DNA from: a virus | Virus record (IMG/VR): IMGVR_UViG_3300042308_001230 | Location: 1-20,836 of that record | DNA length: 20,836 nt | Reading direction: 5' to 3' (one strand) | Part shown: positions 1 to 9,147 of the stretch, in pieces | Layout of the letters: the number at the start of each line of letters is the position of its first letter | Numbering within the stretch: the first letter of the stretch is position 1 | Notes under the pieces: generated by a model | Database searches by the model: none | Told to the model about the DNA's origin: nothing | The model's input: only the letters and a program-made list of their open reading frames with translations | Position numbers and translations under genes: made by a program

Positions 1-2510
1 TGTCGTTATAGGCCTTGGTTACACCCGTACCTGCCGTTATCGCGCCTTCTACAGCGTCCTGAGCTGCCTCAGTGAAGTCTGAGACCTGGCTGGCAGTAAT
101 CGAGATAGACGAGTTAGAAGCTGCTGTGAGGCGTCCCTGAGCGTCTACGGTGAATGTTCCTACGGAAGACGAGCTACCATAACTACCAGCTGTTACAGCT
201 GTTGAGGCCAGGCTAACGGTAACTGCACCAGAGGTGCCACCACCACTAAGTCCAGTACCAGCAGTGACCGATTCAATGTCACCTGCATCATTTGTGAAGC
301 TGATCACACCAGTACTTGAGTTATATGCTAGGTCGCCTGAAACACTTATTTGCGCTCTTGTGTTTGCGGAAAAGTCCGAAACTTGGCTTGCAAGAATGCT
401 AATTGAAGTATTTGCAGCTGCGGTCAAACGACCCTGTGCATCGACCGTATAGTTGGGTACGGTGCTTGCGTTTCCATATGATCCTGCTGTGACAGCTGTG
501 TTATCAAGGTTTAATGTGATTGTATCTGTTGCGCCAGCTACAGATGTCAAACCAGTGCCACCAGATATTGTTAATGTATCTGTACCAGAAGTTATTGTCT
601 GACTTGATCCACTATCTCCAGCTACCGTAAAAGCTGTTGCTACGTTTGCAATGTCCGAGTTACTAGCAATGTTAACGTAGTTTGTTCCATCATTTGTGAA
701 TGTCCATTTATCGGTAGTTTCATTCCAAAGAATTGAAACATCTGTTGATGTTCCTCTATTGACTTCTATGCCACTATTTAATGTTGGGGCACCTGTAACG
801 CCAGAGTTTAATGTGATAATATTATCTTCAACGTTCAACTGTTCTGTGTTAACAGTTGTTGTGTTACCACTAACTGTCAAGTCTCCAGTGACAACTAAGT
901 TATTTGAAATCGTTACGTTAGCTGGAAGACTTAATGTTACCGCACCAACGCCAGAATTAGAAACCGCAATTTCATTTGCAGTTCCTGTCAAACCAGTAAC
1001 AAGGTTTGTACCCTTGTCGCTGATCTGCGAAGCAGTGATTGAAATTGCTGAATTACTAGCAGCAGTTAGGCGACCTTGTGCATCAACTGTAAAGGTTCCA
1101 ACAGTACCCGCAGAACCATAGTTACCAGCAGTTACAGCTGTGTTGGCCAAGTCGAGGGTAACTGCACCAGAGGTGCCACCACCAGTAAGTCCAGTACCAG
1201 CTGTAACCGATTCGATATCTCCAGCGTCATTTGTGAAACTAATTACACCAGTGCTTGAGTTATAAGCAAGATCTCCAGAAACGCTTATCTGTGCTCTTGT
1301 GTTGGCGGCAAAGTCTGAAACTTGACTGGCAAGAATGCTAATTGCATTTTGCGAAGCTGAAGTCAAACGACCTTGTGCATCAACGGTAATACTAGCTGCA
1401 GTGCTTGCGTTTCCATAGGAACCAGCAGTAACAGCTGTGTTATCAAGATTAATCGTGACAGTATCAGTATTGGATGTTACAGATGTTAAACCCGTACCAC
1501 CCAAAATGCTGAGAGTATCTGAACCAGAAGTGATTGTCTTGCTTGTTCCAGAATCGCCAGCAACTTCAAATGAAGTGGCTACGTTTGCGACTAAGTTTGT
1601 AGCAAAAGTTTGTGCATTGGATTGGGCAGATGAGGCTGCACCAAACGCATCAAAAGTATTTGCTGTTACTGCTATTGTTGGAGTAGAGCCTTCACCGGTA
1701 TTATTAGAAAGAGTAATTGCAGTTCCAGCTACTAAACTAGAAACATAATCTCCAATAGTATCAGTTGAAAGATTTACTGCGTCGTTAATCCAAACTGAAC
1801 CGTTATAACGAAGGAAGTCTCCATTGGCGGCTGAAGAAAGGGTAACATCACCTAGATCATCAATTGAAGCTATTGAGATAGTAGAGCCAGCAACAGCTGC
1901 ATAAACACCAACTCTAACCGAGCTTGAAGAAGGTGCGGTTGAAAAATCTAGAGTAACAGTTCCAGTTGTTGTGGCTTCCCAACGAACATCAATGACTTCA
2001 TATGGGCTTGCTGCATTGCGCGCAACAACTACAACATCTCTTGTTCCCAATGAGTGAGTAATGGTAAATGTAGAAGTTGTGCCATCTCCAATAGTTGAAG
2101 TATGAACTGTTCCAGCTAAACCGGTATCGGCATCTGGTGCAAACTTAGTTCCATTAAATTTTAGAACTTGATTGGTTGTAGCTCCAGTTGTATCAATTTC
2201 AATTCCGTCAACAAATAGAGTTGAAACATTAGCTTGACTAGTCTGAATAGTAGATGGAAGACTTAGGGTATAAACTCCAGAAGTAGCATTGGCAGTTACT
2301 GAAACTTGATTTGCGGTGCCAACAACATTGGATATTAAATTAATTCCGTATTATAGCATTAGCTGTTTTATTCTTATAAAACAATTTACCATCAACAACG
2401 TTGATTGCTAATTCACCCTCAGCTAGTGAAGTTGGCGCATTTGCTGCCTCGTCTGATCTCTTTAGTAAGAGAGTATTATTTACCGCAAACTGGGATCCAT
2501 TATAAGCCAC
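1..2510 (-). CDS. Large tail fibre protein, 3' end beyond window, needs +1 shift at CGG
   Basis: Likely a trimeric tail fibre. It starts at GTG 2510 behind the Shine-Dalgarno GGAAGAGG. The first 54 codons (opening MAYNGSQFAVNNTLLLKRSD) reach an in-frame CGG at 2348-2346 and would stop at TAA 2342-2340 after 56 residues. From GGA 2347 the +1 frame is open without a stop to the left edge, which I checked triplet by triplet, giving more than 830 residues in total. That frame holds a 'GDGT.STFT.THSLGTRD' domain shared with the 1054-residue fibre, about four copies of the 'TVDAQGRLTAA' motif, and a 'VVTGDLTVSGNTTTVNTEQL' module. No start codon lies close upstream in the second frame, so re-initiation is unlikely. 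Fibre identity is secure; receptor and exact virion position are unknown. The 3' end is outside the window. Confidence 0.85.
181..405. repeat. Imperfect direct repeat in fibre gene, copy 2
   Basis: This stretch of about 225 bp matches 1120-1344 in register (offset 939 bp) with scattered substitutions. On the minus strand both copies encode a block running through 'TAGTGL.GGGTSGAVT' and 'RAQISVSGDLAYNSSTG'. It looks like an internal duplication of a fibre shaft module and not a mobile element. Confidence 0.7.
1120..1344. repeat. Imperfect direct repeat in fibre gene, copy 1
   Basis: Partner of the repeat at 181-405 inside the same fibre gene. The differences are mostly single substitutions that leave the protein sequence largely unchanged, as expected for an old in-frame shaft duplication. 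Confidence 0.7.
2345..2348 (-). other. Putative CGGA +1 recoding site in fibre gene
   Basis: Minus-strand context is GCT ATA ATA CGG AAT TAA. Reading CGGA as one unit, or skipping C, continues as ATT AAT TTA ATA TCC into the 780-codon fibre frame. Without the shift, translation stops two codons later. The upstream frame has no other CGG. Confidence 0.75.
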
Positions 2511-2632
2511 AAGGCACCTCTTCCTTTTTTAAAAATCTACTATGATAAATAGTAATCATGACACTAAATAATCCAATGCATAAACTTATAAATCTATATT
2601 AACATATAATTACGTATTATGAAAATTAAATA

Positions 2633-2860
2633 TTACCATTTACCCAAGGGGCAAACTGCTGCTTTTAGCTTTACTTTCAGTGGCATAACGCATCCGCATT
2701 CTTTGCATTGCCTTGTAGCTTTTATCAGCCTATCGCATTCAAGACAAGTACTATATCTGCTTGATGCTGCTTCTTCGGAGGTATGTTCTATGCTTGGATT
2801 AAACACATCCCAAGGACGTGTTGTACCTAATTTTTTCTTATATTCTTGCCAAGGTGTCAT
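2633..2860 (-). CDS. Small Cys-rich phage protein, probable metal binding
   Basis: 75 residues from ATG 2860, a few bases after the stop of the preceding 66-residue gene. The sequence opens MTPWQEYKKKLGTTRPWDVF, has a C-x2-C pair ('CLECD') and then 'CKECGC', and ends in 'CPLGKW'. Five to six cysteines in this spacing suggest one small zinc-ribbon-like knuckle. From memory, proteins of this type (MTPWQ.YK start, CPLGKW end) are frequent beside fibre genes in marine phages, where their role is not known. It may be a virion accessory protein or a DNA- or RNA-binding protein. Confidence 0.75.
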   Translation of the reverse strand: MTPWQEYKKKLGTTRPWDVFNPSIEHTSEEAASSRYSTCLECDRLIKATRQCKECGCVMPLKVKLKAAVCPLGKW

Positions 2861-2865
2861 GTTGG

Positions 2866-3066
2866 TTATGCTGGAGGAATAAAGTTAGTGCCATCATATT
2901 TCCAACCTACTCTGATAGTTTTAGCCAACTCATCTGGAGCTCTTACAACTTTTGGATCAGATGAGAATATTGCATTAACCATCTCCATTTCTGCTTTTAT
3001 TTCTACTGTTTGTTTCCAAACAACTTCTCCATCAATGATAAAAAAATAATATGCTTCTGTATTCAT
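2866..3066 (-). CDS. Small conserved phage protein of unknown function
   Basis: 66 residues from ATG 3066, with AAGGAG about 12 bases upstream. It opens MNTEAYYFFIIDGEVVWKQ and ends 'GWKYDGTNFIPPA'. A C-terminal 'GW.YDGT.F.PP' tail is common in small proteins encoded next to tail fibres in aquatic phages. I do not recognise a defined function. The position between the Cys-rich protein and the zinc-ribbon-like protein suggests a fibre-linked accessory role. Alternatives include a fibre-assembly helper. Confidence 0.7.
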   Translation of the reverse strand: MNTEAYYFFIIDGEVVWKQTVEIKAEMEMVNAIFSSDPKVVRAPDELAKTIRVGWKYDGTNFIPPA

Positions 3067-3128
3067 AATTAAAATAATCTCCTTAAGATATTATTTGCAG
3101 TTATACATTTTACCATAAAAATCAGTTA

Positions 3129-3633
3129 CTAGCATCCGACACCCGAACAACTACCATGAACTGCACAGCAGCCTGGACCGCCACACCCAGTTTCCGAACA
3201 AGCAACTCCACATGCATTTTTATATACAGTTTTAAAGCAGTTGCCTGCACAACACTGAACTATTGAACTGCCACCATCCCCACAGGAACCACAAGATGGA
3301 GGGACAAAGAATCCTGGAGGACCAAAGAATCCTGGAGGACCAAAGAATCCTGGAGGACCAAAGAAGCTTGGAGGACCAAAGAATGTTGGTGGAGAAAAAG
3401 CTCCTACGGTATAGTTAATGGCGCTACCTAATAGTGCCACACTACTATCGGTTAACGCAGTGTGTACAACATCATTTAAAGTATTATCTTGTGTTGCCGT
3501 ATTACTTACGGTGCCAACAACAAAACCAGCGGCAATGATTGCAGCGTTAGCAGTAGACTTTGTTGCCTTTTGCGCAATTAAGGGTTTGGTTGCTCTTCTT
3601 GAACCGGCCCGAACTGCCTATTGGAACTGTCAT
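3129..3633 (-). CDS. GFFGPP-repeat, Cys-rich protein, needs +1 shift at CGG
   Basis: Starts at ATG 3633, two bases after the TAA of the 1054-residue fibre, with AAAGG as ribosome site inside that gene's end. Nine codons (MTVPIGSSG) lead to an in-frame CGG at 3606-3604; unshifted, it stops after 28 residues. In the +1 frame it stays open to TAG 3129, giving about 167 residues. Order: a basic start (SRRATKPLIAQ), an Ala/Val-rich hydrophobic stretch around residues 28-45, five F-F-G-P-P-type hexapeptides around 87-117, then a tail with 12 cysteines in about 55 residues. I do not know the family. The repeats and dense Cys suggest an extracellular or virion-surface part, either metal binding or disulfide rich. 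A GTG at 3440 could start a shorter form but has no clear ribosome site. Confidence 0.7.
3303..3392. repeat. 18-bp tandem repeat encoding GFFGPP
   Basis: Five tandem 18-bp units built on AAAGAATCCTGGAGGACC (plus strand). Three are identical over their core and the outer ones diverge. On the minus strand they encode the Phe-Phe-Gly-Pro-Pro hexapeptides of the Cys-rich protein. Identical neighbouring units suggest recent expansion by slippage. Confidence 0.9.
3603..3606 (-). other. Putative CGGT +1 recoding site in Cys-rich gene
   Basis: Minus-strand context is TCG GGC CGG TTC AAG. Skipping C, or reading CGGT as one unit, continues as TCA AGA AGA GCA ACC into a frame open to TAG 3129. The continuing frame also contains a CGG at 3611-3609, but it lies before the shift and is not read, so the rule that CGG is never read as a normal codon still holds. 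Confidence 0.7.
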
Positions 3634-3635
3634 AA

Positions 3636-6600
3636 TTAGGCCTTTAGATCACCCATTGCTACCCAGGTATTAGTGGCTAGTTTAACTAGTGTAGCACCAG
3701 AGTATTGTGTACGCAAATTAAGACCAGGAGTGCCATATACGTTAACTCCACCTCCAGCAATAAATGTTACTAAACCAGTATTAATTGTAACAAAATCTAT
3801 TCTATCACCAACATTAAAATTAACTGTATCATCTGCAGGCACCGTAATATTAGCAGTAGAAGAGCTATTTACTACTATTAATTTAGCAAGATCTGAAATT
3901 ACAAGAGTATTACTTGAGGTAACTGTTCTTAATGTTGAATTGAATCCTGCCCTAGCTGCACCAGATACTAAGTCGGTAGTAGCAATCGAGTTACTTAATG
4001 ATAATTTAGAATAATCAATTGCAGCCGATGCGCTGATATCAACATTGGCAATAGTTCCATCCATAATCATCGAAGATGTAACCGTATTCGAAGGAAGGGT
4101 TATTGTGCCTGTAAATGTAGCATTTGCAAGAGGAGCTTTTAAGTCAAGTGCTGTTTGAACAGCATTTGATATTGGTTTTCCAAGATCTGTTGTATTATCA
4201 ACGTTACCTAGACCAACCATTGTTTTTGTAATACCAGAAACATTTCCTGTGAACGTAGGATCAGCAAGTGTTGCAAAACCAGAAATTGAAGCGCCTGCTG
4301 GGATAGTTACCGTTCCCGTAAATGTTGGTGAAGCCACATTTGCTTTTAGATCAAGAGCGTTTTGTTGAGCAATAGAAACTGGTTTAGCGGTATCAGCCGT
4401 GTTGTCAACAGAACCAAGACCAACCATTGTTGCTGAAATACCCGCAACTGTTCCTGTAAACGTAGGATTAGCCAAAGGCGCATAAGTAGTTCCAGCTGTT
4501 GACGAATCAAGTTTGTTATTTATCTGTGTTTGAATTGCCGAAGTTACACCGTCTAAGTATCCAATTTCTGTGTCAGTAACATTAGCAACACGTGCTTGAA
4601 TAACTGAAGTATCAACCGTTATAGTTGGCGTTGCACCTTCGCCTGTATTATTAATTAGCGTAATACCAGTTCCGGCTACAAGCGATGTAATATATCCACC
4701 AACTGTATCTGTACCAAGATTAATTGGGTCGTTTACCCAAAAGGTTCCATCATATCTTAAGATATCACCAGTGGTTAAGGTGTTAATTTGTACATCAGAT
4801 GCATCATCAAGTAGTAATGTTTTGTTGTACCACTTACTACCATTCCACACAATGTATTGCCCTGCAGTAATCCCAGCACCAGCAATAACAAAGTCATCTA
4901 AACTGCCTAAAGATGGAGCATTTAGCATAGAACTAGAGACGTTAGAAAATATTGTTACTGAAATTGAATCACTCGATGGTGCTGTAGAAAATGTAAATGT
5001 AACATTATTGAGATCTGTTGCTGCCCACCTTACCTCTACAACTTCATACGGTGCATTTGTAGTCCTGCATGTTACGTAAATATCTCGGGTGCCTAGTCCG
5101 TGAGTTTTAGTAAATGTACTGTTTGTGCCATCTCCCAAAGTGGTGTTATAAGCTAGACCAACAGGAAGCTCCCAATCAACTGTGCCATTAACCCACTGTG
5201 AAGTGTTGCTATCGTATTTAAGCACTTGATAAGCGCCAAGAGTGCTAGGGTTAACATTAACATCTGATAATCTATTTATATTAACAGCTTGATTAATCCA
5301 AGCAGAACCGTTATACATTAATAGGTTATCTGAAGTTGGAGTAGTAATAACTACTTCCGTAAAGTCATTCAATGTTCTATTGTTGACGTAAGTTACTGCA
5401 TTTGAATAGGCAGTGTTTCCAACACCGTCAGCATATGTGCTTACGCTTGCTGCGGAGTTTGCTATATTAGAAACCATGTTTGTAGTATAAGAATCTGCTA
5501 TTTTAATAACTGGTGTCATTCCTTCACCGGAATTATCAGTTATTGTTATACCAGTGCCCGAAACTAAGTTTGCTACATATTGACCTGTCGTATCGGCACC
5601 AAGCTCTACGGAGTTAGAAGCAATTGTTGTTGTTATTGTTACGTTAGCGCTTCCGTCTATAAATACGTTACCAGTTACGTCACCATCTAAAGTAATTTTT
5701 CTTTGATTGGTCCAAACTAATGCATTGCTTGCTGTACCGGTTACATTGCCAGTGTGAACTCCATTGCTATTTCCAGTTAAATCACCAGTAACATTTCCAG
5801 TAACATTTCCAGTAACATTTCCAGTTATGTTTCCAGTTACGTTACCTGTGACTGCACCCACTAAAGCAGCTGTTACCTGATTGAAGGCAACGTTTGCATT
5901 GGTGGCAACTGATTGAGGAATTGAGATAGTTGGAACTGAAGCTTCACCAGAATTGTTAGTAATCGTTATGCCAGTGCCCGCACTAAGGTGATCTACGTAA
6001 TCACCTATTGTATCTGTAGATAAATTAATAGCATCATTAATCCAAACAGATCCATTGTATCTAAAGAAGTCACCATTGGCTGGAGTGGTTAAAGTAACAT
6101 CTGTTAGATCATCTATTGTTGCATTAAGTGTTATTGTTGGAGTAGTAGTTTCTCCAGAGTTATTAGCTAAAGAAATTCCTGTTCCGGCAACTAGAGAAGC
6201 AACATAATCACCAGTTGTGTCAGTACCTAAAGCTACAGAATTAGCAACTATAGTTGCAGTAAGAGTTACGTTAGCAGAGCCATCTATCGAGACATTTCCA
6301 GATAGGTCGCCACCTAAAGTAATTAATCTAGCATTGGTCCATTTTGCTGCTGAGCCAGTATATGCATTTGCTGATAATACTTCTGTTCCATTAATCTTAA
6401 ATGTTTTACCAGATGCAAGATCTATGTTTTCAGAAGAAGTCCAAGATGCGGTGCTATTGCTCCAGTTAAAAGTTTTATCTGTAGTTCCCTTTAATGTTAT
6501 TCCACCACCATCTGCTGTCACGTTAGATGGTGATGATACGTTAGCAAGTTCAATATTTTTATCTTCAATAACAATTGATTCTGTGTTTACTGTGACGATA

Positions 6601-6800
6601 GTGCCATTAACGGTAAGATTTCCAGAAACTACTAAATTTCCAGAAACTTGAACACTATCTTCTGTTGTTATTTGAGTATTCGAAGTTTGAAGTAAATTCA
6701 AAGATGAACTAACTAATGAACCATTGCTATTTTTGAAGAAGAATACTCCAGAAATAGGATCAATGGCTATTTGATTGCCGGTAATACTTGGATTAGCCAC
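3636..6800 (-). CDS. Large tail fibre protein, 1054 residues
   Basis: A fibre gene intact in one frame, starting at GTG 6800 behind AAAGGAAAGG, with the previous stop just upstream. Near residues 60-110 it carries 'NLTVNGTIVTVNTESIVIED', shared with the 517-residue fibre. Around residue 330 there are seven VTGN-type tetrapeptides. Mid-protein there is a 'GDGTNSTFTKTHGLGTRD' domain also seen in the left-edge fibre, followed by 'PTFTGTV' blocks. The C-terminus, around 'NITVPADDTVNFNVGDRIDF', is a common fibre ending. It is very poor in Arg, Cys and His, as usual for beta-rich shafts. It has no in-frame CGG although the trinucleotide occurs about 22 times out of frame. It probably assembles with the 517-residue fibre; receptor unknown. 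Confidence 0.9.
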   Translation of the reverse strand: MANPSITGNQIAIDPISGVFFFKNSNGSLVSSSLNLLQTSNTQITTEDSVQVSGNLVVSGNLTVNGTIVTVNTESIVIEDKNIELANVSSPSNVTADGGGITLKGTTDKTFNWSNSTASWTSSENIDLASGKTFKINGTEVLSANAYTGSAAKWTNARLITLGGDLSGNVSIDGSANVTLTATIVANSVALGTDTTGDYVASLVAGTGISLANNSGETTTPTITLNATIDDLTDVTLTTPANGDFFRYNGSVWINDAINLSTDTIGDYVDHLSAGTGITITNNSGEASVPTISIPQSVATNANVAFNQVTAALVGAVTGNVTGNITGNVTGNVTGNVTGDLTGNSNGVHTGNVTGTASNALVWTNQRKITLDGDVTGNVFIDGSANVTITTTIASNSVELGADTTGQYVANLVSGTGITITDNSGEGMTPVIKIADSYTTNMVSNIANSAASVSTYADGVGNTAYSNAVTYVNNRTLNDFTEVVITTPTSDNLLMYNGSAWINQAVNINRLSDVNVNPSTLGAYQVLKYDSNTSQWVNGTVDWELPVGLAYNTTLGDGTNSTFTKTHGLGTRDIYVTCRTTNAPYEVVEVRWAATDLNNVTFTFSTAPSSDSISVTIFSNVSSSMLNAPSLGSLDDFVIAGAGITAGQYIVWNGSKWYNKTLLLDDASDVQINTLTTGDILRYDGTFWVNDPINLGTDTVGGYITSLVAGTGITLINNTGEGATPTITVDTSVIQARVANVTDTEIGYLDGVTSAIQTQINNKLDSSTAGTTYAPLANPTFTGTVAGISATMVGLGSVDNTADTAKPVSIAQQNALDLKANVASPTFTGTVTIPAGASISGFATLADPTFTGNVSGITKTMVGLGNVDNTTDLGKPISNAVQTALDLKAPLANATFTGTITLPSNTVTSSMIMDGTIANVDISASAAIDYSKLSLSNSIATTDLVSGAARAGFNSTLRTVTSSNTLVISDLAKLIVVNSSSTANITVPADDTVNFNVGDRIDFVTINTGLVTFIAGGGVNVYGTPGLNLRTQYSGATLVKLATNTWVAMGDLKA
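5769..5852. repeat. 12-bp tandem repeat encoding VTGN
   Basis: Seven 12-bp units, several identical (ATTTCCAGTAAC on the plus strand), encode consecutive VTGN, ITGN, VTGD and LTGN tetrapeptides in the shaft of the 1054-residue fibre. Such units probably form a repeating turn in a beta-helical shaft and can change length by slippage. Confidence 0.85.
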
Positions 6801-6819
6801 TATAAAACCTTTCCTTTAT

Positions 6820-8373
6820 TTAGAAAGTTCCACCGTCTATTGTGTCACTCCATGTTGGAACTCCAGCTATAACTTGTAGAACTTGTCCACTAGAACCTAT
6901 TGACAATTTAGACAATGTGTTTGCTGCGCTAGCGTAAACCAAATCTCCAGTTGTATAAGTTGTAAATCCAGTACCACCCTTAGTGGCAGCAATTGCTGTA
7001 CCACTCCATGTTCCAGCGGTGATTGTTCCAACTGTTACAATGTCATCATCACCAGAATAAGTTCCAGCAGCAACGTTTGCCAATATTGAACTATAAGCTT
7101 GTACGTTTGATCCAATTGCAAGACCTAATGCAGTTCTTGCGCCATCAGCAGTTGTTGAACCAGTACCACCATAAGCAATGCCGACAGCTGTTCCCTGCCA
7201 GGTACCTGTTGCAATTGTTCCTACTGCTGTTAAGCTTGAGGTGACTACGCTAGAACCAAGTGTTGTATTGCTTAATACAGATGTTCCATTAATCTCATAA
7301 ACTTTACCAGAAACTAAATTCATATTTTCTGACGAAGTCCACGCATCTGTTGCATCAACCCAGGTGAACGTCTTATCTGTTGCACCTAGAATTGTGATAC
7401 CAGCACCGTCAGCAGTTATATCTGTTGGTGATGCGGAATTTGCAAGAACAATATTTTTATCTTCTACAACAAGCGTTGCTGTGTTAAGAGTTGTTGTATT
7501 GCCATTAACAATCAAATCTCCAGTAACAGTTAGATTATTACTAATCGTAACATTAGCTGGGAGACCTAATGTTACAGCTCCAACTCCAGAGTTTGAAACC
7601 GTGATCTCGTTATTAGTACCGGTCAAACCAGTTACCAGATTTGAGCCCTTGTCACTAATTTGTGAAGCGGTGATTGAAATTGCTGAGTTTCCAGCAGCCG
7701 TTAAACGACCCTTTGCATCAACCGTAAATGTAGCAACCGAGTTTGCAGCTCCATAAGAGCCAGCAGTTACTGCGGTGTTATCAAGGTTTGAGGAAGTTAA
7801 AGAAATTGCCGTATTTCCAGCTGCTGTTAAACGACCTTGAGCATCTACAGTAAACGTAGCAACCGTTCCTGCACCACCGTAAGAACCACCAGTTACGGTA
7901 GTGTTGTCAAGATTTAAAGTAATTGTGTCAGTTGCACTTGCAACAGAGGATAGTCCCGTGCCACCAGAAATGGTTAAAGTATCAGTACCTGAACTAATTG
8001 TTTGATTAGATCCAGAATCACCCGCAACTGTAAATGATGTGGCAACGTTTGAAATAGTATTATTAACATTGGATATCTGCTGGTCAACATAGAGCTTTGT
8101 TGATGCGTGAGTGTTTGCACTTGGTGTTGGAACAATTATTGTACCAGTAAATGTTTTATTTCCAGTAATTGTTTGATCAGAACTTAATGATACAAATGCG
8201 CCTATTCCAGCAATTGCTGGTACTGTATTTGCTGTGCCTGTACCATCGTCTCCATAGCCATAATAAAGAATATTATCAACTTCGTTAAACGCTAGCTCAG
8301 CATTTTTGAGCGAACTAGGTGCGCCCGCAACGCCTCCACCAGCCCTTCTTTTGATTCTCAAAATATTAGCCAT
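6820..8373 (-). CDS. Tail fibre protein, 517 residues
   Basis: Starts at ATG 8373 directly after the TAA of the 117-residue gene, with GGAGGAA inside that gene's end, so the two are probably coupled. The N-terminus 'MANILRIKRRAGGG' and 'ELAFNEVDNILYYG' resembles a baseplate-attachment segment. Two 'FTVDA.GRLTAAGN' motifs follow near residues 170-230, then the 'VEDKNIVLAN...TDKTFTWV' module shared with the 1054-residue fibre, then a C-terminal 'GTWQGTAVGIAYGGTGSTT' type of block. Length and composition fit a fibre subunit. It may be the proximal partner of the larger downstream fibre. There is no in-frame CGG. Confidence 0.88.
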   Translation of the reverse strand: MANILRIKRRAGGGVAGAPSSLKNAELAFNEVDNILYYGYGDDGTGTANTVPAIAGIGAFVSLSSDQTITGNKTFTGTIIVPTPSANTHASTKLYVDQQISNVNNTISNVATSFTVAGDSGSNQTISSGTDTLTISGGTGLSSVASATDTITLNLDNTTVTGGSYGGAGTVATFTVDAQGRLTAAGNTAISLTSSNLDNTAVTAGSYGAANSVATFTVDAKGRLTAAGNSAISITASQISDKGSNLVTGLTGTNNEITVSNSGVGAVTLGLPANVTISNNLTVTGDLIVNGNTTTLNTATLVVEDKNIVLANSASPTDITADGAGITILGATDKTFTWVDATDAWTSSENMNLVSGKVYEINGTSVLSNTTLGSSVVTSSLTAVGTIATGTWQGTAVGIAYGGTGSTTADGARTALGLAIGSNVQAYSSILANVAAGTYSGDDDIVTVGTITAGTWSGTAIAATKGGTGFTTYTTGDLVYASAANTLSKLSIGSSGQVLQVIAGVPTWSDTIDGGTF

Positions 8374-8727
8374 TTAGAAATTTCCTCCATTAATATTAAG
8401 CTCTGCGCTATTGTTTGATAATGATTCAACGGACTTATTTACCCATTGAGATCCATCGTAAATTAAAACATCTTTAGTCCCGACATTGCTTATAGTAACA
8501 TCACCTAATCCATTTATACTACTAATGTTTGACTCTACTGCTATTATTCTATCTTTAACCGTAAGATGAGAACCAGCTGGGGCAAGCCCCAATACGGTTT
8601 GTACTGCCTCTACAGCATCGTTTAAGTTTGCATGCTGTTGATGATGTGGTACTGTGTTTGAATTGAGTTTGTCAGTTGCTGTTGGATTTATTAAAACATC
8701 TAATTGATTTGGATAATTTGTTGCCAT
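8374..8727 (-). CDS. Fibre-connector-like virion protein
   Basis: 117 residues from ATG 8727 behind AGGAAG. The central stretch 'HHQQHANLNDAVEAVQTVLG' followed by 'PAGSHLTVKDRI' is a helical module often seen near the N-terminus of phage fibre or baseplate-linked proteins. The C-terminal part 'DVLIYDGSQWVNKSVESL' matches the 'L.YNGS.WVN' units in the large fibres. It therefore looks like a short fibre-like or connector piece, translated together with the 517-residue fibre that starts at its stop codon. The exact role is an inference. Confidence 0.75.
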   Translation of the reverse strand: MATNYPNQLDVLINPTATDKLNSNTVPHHQQHANLNDAVEAVQTVLGLAPAGSHLTVKDRIIAVESNISSINGLGDVTISNVGTKDVLIYDGSQWVNKSVESLSNNSAELNINGGNF

Positions 8728-8735
8728 ATATCTTC

Positions 8736-9146
8736 CTATAAGCTAATAATTTTTGTTGAAGTATTATTCCACTGTAATGTCATTGTCGAAGATTCCGCAG
8801 TGCCGGCAAAAGGTAGCCCTTCAGAATTGTCTATAAAGGCTATTAACCTTGAATTGGAATCAGTTGTACCGTATTGATAAAAAACAATTGCATTAAATGG
8901 TGCTCCATCGTAAACAATGGTTAGGTCATCTGCATCTAATACCCCTAAATCATTAGATACGTTGCTTAAAGGTTCACTTCTATATTTTTTTGCCAATGTT
9001 GGTATATCTGATAAGAATTCATTGGTGCTTTGATTTGGTGTATACAAAGAAGTATCTATAAATGCAACTTTAAGACTATTTGTTGATAGATTTATTTCAC
9101 CACTTAACATGGATTCTTTTGCTTTTTTATATACAAAATTAGCCAT
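8736..9146 (-). CDS. Virion-associated protein of unknown function
   Basis: About 136 residues. I place the start at ATG 9146 (MANFVYKKAKESMLSGEINL), one base after the stop of the upstream gene; an ATG at 9161 would add five residues and overlap that gene. The start with 'LKVAFIDTSLYTPN' and later 'DADDLTIVYDGAPFNAIVFY' recalls small beta-rich phage proteins encoded just before fibre genes. Their function is not established as far as I know. It may be a baseplate or fibre-socket part, judging by position only. Confidence 0.75.
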   Translation of the reverse strand: MANFVYKKAKESMLSGEINLSTNSLKVAFIDTSLYTPNQSTNEFLSDIPTLAKKYRSEPLSNVSNDLGVLDADDLTIVYDGAPFNAIVFYQYGTTDSNSRLIAFIDNSEGLPFAGTAESSTMTLQWNNTSTKIISL

Positions 9147-9147
9147 C

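Noticed and set aside
2521-2632. Promoter or T4-type late promoter upstream of the left fibre gene
   Set aside because: The stretch is very AT-rich and contains TATA-like strings, but I found no -35 and -10 pair at proper spacing and no clear TATAAATA on the minus strand.
3418-3639. Plus-strand open reading frames across the fibre and other genes
   Set aside because: They mirror Thr/Val/Gly-rich minus-strand repeats, lack ribosome sites, and no plus-strand function is recognisable.
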